Source: JAWPNA01 sp045402695 (GTDB lineage Bacteria > Acidobacteriota > Polarisedimenticolia > JACPZX01 > DASXTC01). From it: a stretch of 9,765 nt of DNA. The translations under genes and the position numbers were made by a program. Where the stretch lies: NCBI GenBank assembly GCA_045402695.1, contig JAWPNA010000052.1:1-9765 (forward strand). Direction: 5' to 3'. The first letter of the stretch is position 1; every line of letters begins with the position of its first letter. The notes beneath the pieces were generated by a model, which saw nothing but the letters and a program-made list of their open reading frames with translations, ran no database searches and was not told where the DNA came from. Shown piece after piece: positions 1 to 6,462 of this stretch.

Positions 1-23
1 GGCGCCCATCGCTCATGGGCGTC
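1..23. repeat. Short inverted repeat (hairpin) at the left edge
   Basis: The arms at 3-9 (CGCCCAT) and 15-21 (ATGGGCG) are perfect complements around a five-base loop. The stem extends outward by one G-T wobble and one G-C pair to nine pairs. No T tract follows on either strand within the window, so it is not a canonical intrinsic terminator. It could belong to the 3' end of whatever lies left of the window, or be an operator-like palindrome. The structure is seen directly; its function is unknown. Confidence 0.35.
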
Positions 24-180
24 GAGCGGCCCATACGATATACCGCGTCGGGCGTTTCTGGCGAGCTTTTTTCACTCGAGGTCAGTTCTCGTAAAGCCCG
101 AATCGCCACCTGCCGTCCAGCCTGTCCGCCGAGAGGACCTGGCGGGCATCACTTCGAACTGTACCAGAGCGCCGCGAGAT
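1..180. other. Non-coding left flank downstream of the peptidase gene
   Basis: No gene is supported here. One plus-strand frame is open across the flank, but it continues antisense through the peptidase gene and its translation resembles nothing I know, so I treat it as a GC-rich shadow. The flank is where transcription of the minus-strand peptidase should end. I see no hairpin followed by a T run in that direction. A run of six T lies at 67-72 on the plus strand, but no convincing stem precedes it. A weak stem (126-130 pairing with 141-145, ten-base loop) is also present. Confidence 0.5.
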
Positions 181-3033
181 TCAGCTCTTCGGCGGAGGTG
201 GCAGGTCGTTGTAGTTGAGGATCACGTTGTACACAAGCCTGAAGTCGGAGTGGTTCAGGAACCGGTGAAGGGAGTTGAACGCGAACAGCACCACACGGCC
301 CGATCCCACGGGCACATCGAGGATTGCCGGCTTCGCCACGAGATCATCCTCGCCCTTCACCATCCCCGACAGGCAGAGGGGCGCTGGTTTCTCGGAGTCG
401 GCCTTCTTCCCCTCGTCCTCCTTCTTCTCCTCCTGCCCGTAGGGTGTCGGTTCCTTCGTCCCGAATTGCAGGACCACCATCCAGGCGTCCTTGTCCTCGA
501 CGGTGAACAGCGCCCCATTGCCGCGGAAGACGCTGGTGGTCTCGGGGTAACCGTACGCGATCGGGTGGTCGGGCCGGCGGAACTTCGCAGACACCTCCGA
601 GCCGGGCGTGAAGAGCTGTCCGCTGCGGAACCGGTCCACGCCCCGCGTCAGCCCACCCTCCACGGGCAGCACTCCGGCGTCCGCCAGCGTCACGAAAATA
701 CCGCCTTCACCCAGGAATGCCTGCAGATGCGACATCCCGGCGAAGCCCATGCCGCCCGTGATGTCGGGCGAGGCGTCGGGGATGCCGTGAGACGGAAACC
801 GGTCGGTCGTGGTGTAGGCCAGAGGTCCATGCTTGGGATCGATCCCGTGGACCAGCAAGCGCAGGTCGCCGTAGCTGTCGGGCATCAGGATCACATCGAA
901 GCGCTGCTTCAGTCCACCGCGCTTGATGTCGTCATCGTTGATGTAGGTGTAGGGGATGCCGGCCTCGTCGAAGGTGTAGCGGACCCAGCCGGCGTCCTGC
1001 GTGGCCACCCAGTTGTGGTAGACGGCGAGGCGCGGAAGGTCCAGAGCGTGGCGTGCCACGTCGGGCACGGCGCCCGTGGAGACGAAATCCAGCCCGAGAT
1101 CTGTGGCCACCATCCTCAGCGTCCCCCGCGCATCCGGCCCGCCGTGGATGATCCAGCTTCCCGCGGGGTACTCCGCATCCCCGACCTTGAAACTTCCCCC
1201 GGCAGCCTCCACCTGGATGTCCTTCAGGCGGACGCGCGCGGTCAGCAGCGTTTCCTGGCCCGTGTCCTTCAATAGAAACACCGGTCCGTCGCCAGACACC
1301 TGGCCGGGGTAGGCGACCGTCTCCGTCACCGGCGCCACCGGCGCGTCGAGCACCGACTTCTCGTCGACTCTCTTCCCGTCAACCCCATAGAGCAGTGGTA
1401 GCGTCCATGCCACGTCGTCGTAAGGGGCGTTGGGCTCTTCCTTGGGAAACTCCTGAGTCTCGAGCAGGTTGACCGCGTGGTTCCGATAGGGCTGAGACAT
1501 CCGCACCACGTAGGTGCCGGCGGGATACTGGTCCTCCTGGATCTTGAAGGCGGCCGTGGCTCGGTGGACCTCGATGTGGTGTCGCCGGAGCTGGTTGATC
1601 AAGTAGGCCAGTCGCCCCCGGTCGCGCTGGTCTTCCTTGAAGACCCACGCGTAGGGAGGCTCGCTGGCCCCCTTCTCGAGGGAGCGCATGCCTTTGACCC
1701 AGAAGTTGCGCACAAGCTCCTCCGCGTGAAGCGCCGCGTAGTCAAGCGCCTGCAGCACCCCCGCCTCCATGTAGTTGGTGTTGTTGCGCAACGACCAGGT
1801 GAGGACCTTGTCCGGCGGCCAGGTCCGGTACCATTGCTTCGTGGTGACGTCCTTGCCCACGAAGCTCACGTCCTTCATCTTCCTCTGGAAGGTCTCGGCG
1901 CTGAGGTTGCCGAAGGTTTCGTAGAATCGCCCGATGCTGTTGTGGTTGTTGGCAAACGAGAAGAGATATCCAGGCCACCATCCGTCCCAGAATCCCCAGG
2001 TCCAGACCCCCGGCAACCCTTGCGCTTCGAGCTGCCCCACCTCGTGCATCGCCATCTGGCTCCATTCCGCGATCGTCACGGGATCAACCGCCGCTGAGTA
2101 CGGCCCGTGGCCCGTCATGATGTACAAGAGCGGCAACGACTCGTGCAGGTCGTGGATCACCGTGGGGTGGAAGTCCCAGTACATGGTCTCCACGGCCTGC
2201 GTGAGCTTCGCGGTGATCTGGATCCCGTCACGGTTGTTGTCGTGGAAGATGTAGTGGCCCCAGTAGGGAGGCGAGAGCAGGCCGTCGTCGGCGATTTCAT
2301 CCCAGTCGGTCTTTCCTTTGAGGTGACGGTAGTACCACTGCACCACGCGGTCGCGCCCGTCGGGCTCCGATACGGGATTGATCAGGACGATCACCCTCTC
2401 CCGGATGCGCTTGATGGCGGGCTGCTCCGATACCGCGAGGCGGTAGGCCAGCTCCATCAACATCTCGGGACTGCCGGTTTCGGGCGAGTGCAGGCCGCCA
2501 TTGAGGTAGTAGACAGGGCGGGCCCGGGCCACGATTCTCTCCATCGCGGCGCGATCGGTGGCGCGCGGGTCGGCCAGCGCCGCGGTGTCCGCGCGGTACC
2601 GGTCAAGCTGCTTGAGCACGGCCGCGTCGCCGATGGCGGCCAGGATGATCTCGCGCCCCTCCTCGGAGCGGCCCAGCGTCCGCACCTCGACGCGGGCGCT
2701 GGCCGCGTCCAGCGCGCGGAAGTACTTGATGACGGTGGCCGTGTCGCTCAGCTCGCCGGCAGCTCCGGCAATGTGGCCGATCACTTCCTCGGGGGAGGGG
2801 ACCGCCTTGGACTCGGGCACGTAGGCCACCGAGATCGGCAGGTACTTCGGGTCAGTGGTGTACTGCCTGATCATCTGCACGCTGCCCGGTTCAGGGACAT
2901 CGGGTGCAAAGGGGTTTTCGGTGGCCGTCGCCGTCGCGGCGGCGGTCGGCAGGGCGCCGGCGGTCGTGAAGCAACAGGTGAGGAGTGCGACGGCGACCGG
3001 CCATCGAGCCGGCGCCACCCAGTCAATCGGCAT
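181..3033 (-). CDS. Secreted M14-family zinc carboxypeptidase-like protein with C-terminal glutamine-amidotransferase-like domain
   Basis: The predicted product is 950 residues and should be exported and cleave peptides or peptide-like amides with zinc. I chose the ATG at 3031-3033 because GGAGG (3040-3044) sits six bases upstream and a Sec-type signal peptide follows (hydrophobic about residues 11-28, then an Ala/Thr-rich stretch). A GTG 29 codons earlier overlaps the upstream gene's stop and would bury the signal. The M14 zinc motif HSPE gives H182 and E185. H294 or H297 (in IHDLHES) is the likely third ligand, and E372 (in FYETFGN) sits at about the right spacing for the catalytic glutamate. 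Residues about 667-795 resemble the class I glutamine-amidotransferase-like fold often found C-terminal in such long M14 proteins; I cannot identify a catalytic Cys there. A Lys/Glu-rich insert lies at 862-884. The family assignment is good, but the substrate is unknown. It lies 83 bp downstream of the glycosyltransferase on the same strand and may be cotranscribed. Confidence 0.88.
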   Translation of the reverse strand: MPIDWVAPARWPVAVALLTCCFTTAGALPTAAATATATENPFAPDVPEPGSVQMIRQYTTDPKYLPISVAYVPESKAVPSPEEVIGHIAGAAGELSDTATVIKYFRALDAASARVEVRTLGRSEEGREIILAAIGDAAVLKQLDRYRADTAALADPRATDRAAMERIVARARPVYYLNGGLHSPETGSPEMLMELAYRLAVSEQPAIKRIRERVIVLINPVSEPDGRDRVVQWYYRHLKGKTDWDEIADDGLLSPPYWGHYIFHDNNRDGIQITAKLTQAVETMYWDFHPTVIHDLHESLPLLYIMTGHGPYSAAVDPVTIAEWSQMAMHEVGQLEAQGLPGVWTWGFWDGWWPGYLFSFANNHNSIGRFYETFGNLSAETFQRKMKDVSFVGKDVTTKQWYRTWPPDKVLTWSLRNNTNYMEAGVLQALDYAALHAEELVRNFWVKGMRSLEKGASEPPYAWVFKEDQRDRGRLAYLINQLRRHHIEVHRATAAFKIQEDQYPAGTYVVRMSQPYRNHAVNLLETQEFPKEEPNAPYDDVAWTLPLLYGVDGKRVDEKSVLDAPVAPVTETVAYPGQVSGDGPVFLLKDTGQETLLTARVRLKDIQVEAAGGSFKVGDAEYPAGSWIIHGGPDARGTLRMVATDLGLDFVSTGAVPDVARHALDLPRLAVYHNWVATQDAGWVRYTFDEAGIPYTYINDDDIKRGGLKQRFDVILMPDSYGDLRLLVHGIDPKHGPLAYTTTDRFPSHGIPDASPDITGGMGFAGMSHLQAFLGEGGIFVTLADAGVLPVEGGLTRGVDRFRSGQLFTPGSEVSAKFRRPDHPIAYGYPETTSVFRGNGALFTVEDKDAWMVVLQFGTKEPTPYGQEEKKEDEGKKADSEKPAPLCLSGMVKGEDDLVAKPAILDVPVGSGRVVLFAFNSLHRFLNHSDFRLVYNVILNYNDLPPPPKS

Positions 3034-3039
3034 GACGGA

Positions 3040-3044
3040 CCTCC
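3040..3044 (-). promoter_or_regulatory. Shine-Dalgarno site that fixes the peptidase start
   Basis: Read on the minus strand this is GGAGG, six bases before the ATG at 3031-3033. No comparable site precedes the earlier in-frame GTG at 3118-3120, which lies inside the end of the glycosyltransferase gene. This favours the shorter protein with an intact signal peptide. Confidence 0.75.
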
Positions 3045-3116
3045 AGGTCAGGGAGAATGGCAGCCGAGCGTAGCCGGGTTCGGCACCGAGGGTCAAGAAA
3101 GGTCCGCGGAGATCCC

Positions 3117-4631
3117 TCACGAGGCGCCGGCCTTGAGCTTGAAGCAGTAGATGTACCTCCCGTTGTCCATTTTGACGGAGGTGAAGTCGTACAAGGATGC
3201 AGCGCGGGAGTCATTCGCCAAGTCGAGCAGCGGGTAGTCGTATCTCCTCGAGAACCCGGGTGGCCGATCGCTTTGTGACAAGCCCGAACTGCGGAAGATG
3301 ATGAACTGCGGCCTGCGCGCGAGCACGTACTCCGTGTGATACCTCTGATGCCCCACGGCTCCCTCCAGGTCGGTTTTGCCCTTCATGGCGACCTCGCGAT
3401 CCGTCAGGCCGAACAGGTCGAGCGTTCGCAGCCTGGAATAGTAGGGGATCGCGCCGACCACCTCGCTCCCGATGGTCGCGCCGGGCGGCAGGTTGCGTCG
3501 CAGCCACCGCCCCACCTCGGCCCATGCCCGTGCCAGCACCACCTCATCTCTCGCGGTCTTGCCTCCGAAGAGGATTTGGACCGAGACGTTCTGGATCCCC
3601 AGGATTGCGGTCATCCCGATCGCCAGCATCGCGGGGGCGAACTTCCTCAAGGCTCGCGCCCCGACAGGCGAGGCGCTCCCGGAGAAGACCATCAGCCAGG
3701 CGAAGAGCGGGAGCAGCGGGACGTAAAACCGCATCATGCTGAAGTGGTCCCCGCCGAGCGCGGTGACGCTGAGGGCCCAGATCACCACACCAGGCGCCGC
3801 GAGCATGAAGGCCCGCCGAGCCTCGTTGTTCCCGCGCGCCGTGAAGGTCGCCCTCAGAACAAGCAGCACCAGCACCAGGGAAAAGGCGAGTGCGAACCGC
3901 GCCGAGTAGATCCCGCCCGCGTGGATCCGCGACCACAGGGGCACGCCCACCTTGGCGTTGTAAGTGTTTGGCAGGAGCGCGCCGTAGTAGTACCAGCGCC
4001 AGAGAAGGTGCAGGGCCGGCATGGCCAGAGGCGCGAGAAACTGCAGCCATCGCCGCGCACTCTTCCCGATGAAGAGGAGGAAGGCGGGCAGAAGAGCGAT
4101 CATCTCCGGCCGGGTAAGTGCCGCGAGAGCGAACGAGATGCCGGGAATCAGCAACGAGCCCTCCGTCCCGATCCGCGAGGCGAACGTGAGGAAGGAGGCG
4201 AGCACGAGAAACCCGAACAGACTCGTGTCCATCCCGGAGGCCGTCCAGTAGACGAATGCCGGGTTCGTCGCGAGGAACAGGGCGCAGACAAGCGCAGTGG
4301 CCACGCCGCCACCCGCCGCGGGCGTGGCGCCCCACACGAACACCATCAGGATGGTCGCCAGGCCCAGCAGCGTGGAGAGAGCCCACGACGCATCCGGCAG
4401 ATCGAAGGGAAGCAGCGCGAGCAGGCACGTGGTGAAGAGCCACAGAGGGGACGTGTATCCCTCCACGCGCTCGCCGGGATTGAAGACCAGCCCCTCGCCG
4501 CTGACGAAGTTCTCGGCGTAGCGCATGAAGATATAGGCATCGTCCACCAGGCCGGCGCCGAGCACCGACTGGGCGCAGAAATAGGCGAGGGTGAGGACGA
4601 GCGCGCCCGCTGCGATCGCTTTGGTGGTCAT
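3117..4631 (-). CDS. Polytopic membrane glycosyltransferase, GT-C fold, AftB-like
   Basis: The product is 504 residues with roughly 10-11 hydrophobic segments (about 5-25, 62-78, 85-102, 108-124, 137-152, 160-185, 196-212, 245-262, 277-293, 300-318, 332-350) and a soluble C-terminal tail. The first loop carries DDAYI (D30, D31), the acidic pair expected at the catalytic site of GT-C enzymes that use polyprenyl-phosphate sugars. It is followed by the run NPGERVEGYTSPLW (51-64). Further signatures are SGMDT (132-136), TRPEM (173-177), PNTYNAK (221-227) and GGDHFSMMRF (293-302). This set recalls mycobacterial AftB arabinofuranosyltransferase and its wider bacterial relatives. The expected role is transfer of a lipid-linked sugar to a surface glycan, lipid or protein outside the membrane; donor and acceptor cannot be read here. 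The ATG at 4629-4631 has no clear Shine-Dalgarno site. It is the first gene of a possible two-gene unit with the peptidase. Confidence 0.85.
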   Translation of the reverse strand: MTTKAIAAGALVLTLAYFCAQSVLGAGLVDDAYIFMRYAENFVSGEGLVFNPGERVEGYTSPLWLFTTCLLALLPFDLPDASWALSTLLGLATILMVFVWGATPAAGGGVATALVCALFLATNPAFVYWTASGMDTSLFGFLVLASFLTFASRIGTEGSLLIPGISFALAALTRPEMIALLPAFLLFIGKSARRWLQFLAPLAMPALHLLWRWYYYGALLPNTYNAKVGVPLWSRIHAGGIYSARFALAFSLVLVLLVLRATFTARGNNEARRAFMLAAPGVVIWALSVTALGGDHFSMMRFYVPLLPLFAWLMVFSGSASPVGARALRKFAPAMLAIGMTAILGIQNVSVQILFGGKTARDEVVLARAWAEVGRWLRRNLPPGATIGSEVVGAIPYYSRLRTLDLFGLTDREVAMKGKTDLEGAVGHQRYHTEYVLARRPQFIIFRSSGLSQSDRPPGFSRRYDYPLLDLANDSRAASLYDFTSVKMDNGRYIYCFKLKAGAS

Positions 4632-4736
4632 CGGCGGCGAAAGTGTAGCTCAGTGTGGCCTGGGCGCACGTGCTGGCGTCTGGTAGCATCGAGATCTCGC
4701 GCGGCGCCACGACTGCGTCGAGTGGATGGAGACGTT
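4632..4736. promoter_or_regulatory. Divergent intergenic region between glycosyltransferase and truncated hydrolase
   Basis: These 105 bases should hold promoters for both flanking genes. On the minus strand TACACT (4642-4647) is a four-of-six match to a -10 box, but no good -35 box lies at the right distance. On the plus strand TAGCAT (4683-4688) is similarly weak. Two perfect palindromes are present: GCACGTGC at 4666-4673 and CGAGATCTCG at 4690-4699. They could be operator half-sites or chance in GC-rich DNA. A plus-strand GGAG at 4728-4731 lies five bases before the hydrolase ATG and is a good ribosome binding site. Confidence 0.4.
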
Positions 4737-5303
4737 ATGGGGCGCTCCGGCATCACCCCGGCCCTGGTCCTCCTCCTGGTCGCTTCCATCCGCCTTGCAT
4801 CGCCCGAGGAGAACGAGAAAGACAGAAAGAAAGTGGTTCCGGCGACGATGGCGGAGCTGGAGCAAGAGATCAGGGAGGTCCTGCAGGAGACGAAAACCCC
4901 GGGTGTGGGAGTGGCGCTGGTGTCCCGTGACAGGACTCTCTGGACCGCCGGGATCGGCATGGCCGACGTGGCCTCGGGCAAGAAGACATCGCCGGAGACC
5001 CTCTTCCGGATCGGCTCCATTTCCAAGATGTTCGTGTCGCTGTCGGTGCTGATGCTGGTCGAGGAAGGCAAGCTCCGTCTCGACGGCGTGGTGCGCGATC
5101 TGGCTCCCGAGATCGCGTTTCTGAACCGGTGGGAGGCCTCGGACCCGATCCGCGTGGTCCACCTGCTCGAGCACACGACCGGCTTCGATGACCTGGCGTT
5201 TCGCGAGTACGCCCATAACGACCCCTCCCCGATCACCCTGCGGGAGGCGCTGGACTACAATCCCAATTCCCGCCGGGCCAGTGGGCTCAGGAGCTGGACC
5301 TGA
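4737..5303 (+). pseudogene. Truncated serine beta-lactamase-like / esterase (class C fold) fragment
   Basis: The frame encodes only 188 residues, whereas members of this penicillin-binding-protein-like serine hydrolase family usually have 350-600. The start at 4737 has GGAG five bases upstream. It opens a signal peptide (residues about 5-21) followed by a charged spacer. The N-terminal half of the catalytic domain is clear: FRIGSISKMF contains the S94-x-x-K97 nucleophile motif, and LLEHTTGF (143-150) matches the usual LLTHTSGL segment. Family resemblance runs to about NPNSRR (175-180). The next residues should lead into PGT..YSN, but instead there are eight unrelated residues and a stop. The tyrosine motif and the KTG/HxG motif are therefore absent, and a catalytic protein is unlikely. 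None of the three forward frames in the remaining bases to 5340 restores the motif, so this looks like a deletion rather than a simple frameshift. An assembly join is an alternative. Confidence 0.75.
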
Positions 5304-5340
5304 AAGGAAACGCCCCGCGGCGCCCTACCTCGTTCGCCGG
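5304..5340. other. Short gap between convergent genes
   Basis: These 37 bases separate the stop of the truncated hydrolase from the stop of the response regulator on the other strand. They contain CCGCGG-centred GC-rich sequence but no stem followed by a T tract, so no bidirectional terminator is evident. They are probably what is left of, or adjoins, the missing 3' part of the hydrolase. Confidence 0.4.
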
Positions 5341-6462
5341 TCACTCCATCCTCGCCGTCAGCAGCGTGAGATCGTCGGGCTGAGGACGGCCTCCGGAGAA
5401 ATCCTTCACGGCATCCAGGATGCCGTCGAGAAGAGAAGCCCCATCGCCTGAATCCCTCCCGATCACTTCCAGCAGCCTCGCCGCGCCGAAGAAGTCATCT
5501 CCGGACGGAGCCTCCGTGATCCCGTCGGTGTAGAGAAGAACGCGGGCCCCCCTGGGGAAGGAGGCGGCTTCCTTCCGCCAGGGCATCACATCGAACGCGG
5601 GCGAGATGATCGGGCCGGTGGGTTTCAGCGCGGTGACTGTCCCGCCGGCCGTCCATAGGTAGGGCGGAGGATGCCCTGCGTTGACGTACTCGAGGCGCCC
5701 CTCACCGCCGTGCACTCTCGCGCAGATCATCGTGACGAATCGATCCGGGGGAAAGGGCCTCAGAGCGCGGGAGATTCTCCTGACGACCGCCAGCGGGTCG
5801 TGGCCATCGGCGTGGGCGGCATGGAAGGCCGATTTCACGATCCCGGTGAGCATCGCAGCCGAGGCCCCGTGGCCGGATACGTCGGCGATGAGCAGAACAG
5901 CGCGGCCGTTGCCCGCGGAAGCATAGTCGCAGAAGTCGCCTCCCACTTCCGAGCAGGGCACGTAACGGCAGCAGACCGTAACGGCGCCGATCACCGACTC
6001 CTCCGGGGGCAGGAGACTCTGCTGGAAGGCGCGCGCCTCGGCCAGCTCGTTCTCGAGTCTGCGCAGGTGGCGCCGGTTCTCCTCGGCGAGACGCCGTTGT
6101 TCCAGGCACCGATCCACGAGCGTGATCAGCACTTCGCGATCGAACGGCTTCTGCACGAAGTAGAATGCCTTTTCGCGGATGGCCCGCACGAGCTTGCTGT
6201 CGATCTCGGTGATACTGCCCGTCATCAGAATCACGTCGAGGCCGGGGTGTTCCTTCTTGAGCCTGGCCAGCAGATCGAAGCCGTCCAGGTCCGGCATCCG
6301 GATATCGAGGATCGCCAGGTCCGGCAGATCTCGCGACGCGAGCTCCAGCGCCTGGCGCGATGATGTCGTGCCGATCACCTGGTGGTTCTGGCCGAGCACC
6401 CGCTCCACCGCGCGCAGCATGCCGGGCTGGTCATCCACCACGAGGATCCGCGCTGGTTTCAT
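5341..6462 (-). CDS. Response regulator with PP2C-type (RsbU/SpoIIE) serine phosphatase output
   Basis: The product is 373 residues and appears complete. Residues 1-120 form a receiver domain: acidic pair D10/D11, phospho-acceptor D53 in ILDIRMPD, switch T81 and K105 in QKPF. A charged heptad-like linker (about 115-150) joins it to a PP2C domain (about 160-372). Metal-binding signatures are EVGGDFCDY (172-180), ADVSGHG (193-199), NAGHPPP (261-267), YTDGITE (311-317) and DDLTLL (363-368), so all expected aspartates are present. By analogy with RsbU and RssB/HsbR-type regulators, phosphorylation should control dephosphorylation of a STAS-domain anti-sigma-factor antagonist. That partner is not in the window. 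The start ATG overlaps the stop of the histidine kinase gene in an ATGA, implying translational coupling and a cognate pair. No DNA-binding domain is present. Confidence 0.93.
   Translation of the reverse strand: MKPARILVVDDQPGMLRAVERVLGQNHQVIGTTSSRQALELASRDLPDLAILDIRMPDLDGFDLLARLKKEHPGLDVILMTGSITEIDSKLVRAIREKAFYFVQKPFDREVLITLVDRCLEQRRLAEENRRHLRRLENELAEARAFQQSLLPPEESVIGAVTVCCRYVPCSEVGGDFCDYASAGNGRAVLLIADVSGHGASAAMLTGIVKSAFHAAHADGHDPLAVVRRISRALRPFPPDRFVTMICARVHGGEGRLEYVNAGHPPPYLWTAGGTVTALKPTGPIISPAFDVMPWRKEAASFPRGARVLLYTDGITEAPSGDDFFGAARLLEVIGRDSGDGASLLDGILDAVKDFSGGRPQPDDLTLLTARME

Noticed and set aside
50..72. Possible intrinsic terminator ending in the T run at 67-72
   Set aside because: No stable stem immediately precedes the T run on the plus strand, and the orientation does not suit the minus-strand peptidase transcript.
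250..1275. Long plus-strand open frame opposite the peptidase
   Set aside because: It mirrors GC-ending codons of the well-supported peptidase, and its translation is His/Val/Arg-rich with no recognisable domain.
2107..3150. Plus-strand open frame of 347 codons opposite the peptidase N-terminus
   Set aside because: It is antisense to the zinc-motif region and signal peptide, with no family resemblance or plausible ribosome binding site context.
3544..4710. Minus-strand frame of 388 codons overlapping the glycosyltransferase
   Set aside because: It is an out-of-frame shadow; the other frame carries the membrane segments and the GT-C motifs.
3336..4736. 5' extension of the hydrolase frame antisense to the glycosyltransferase
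   Set aside because: The frame is open by chance. The translation is low-complexity Arg/Glu/Gly-rich, while a signal peptide and a good Shine-Dalgarno site start at 4737.
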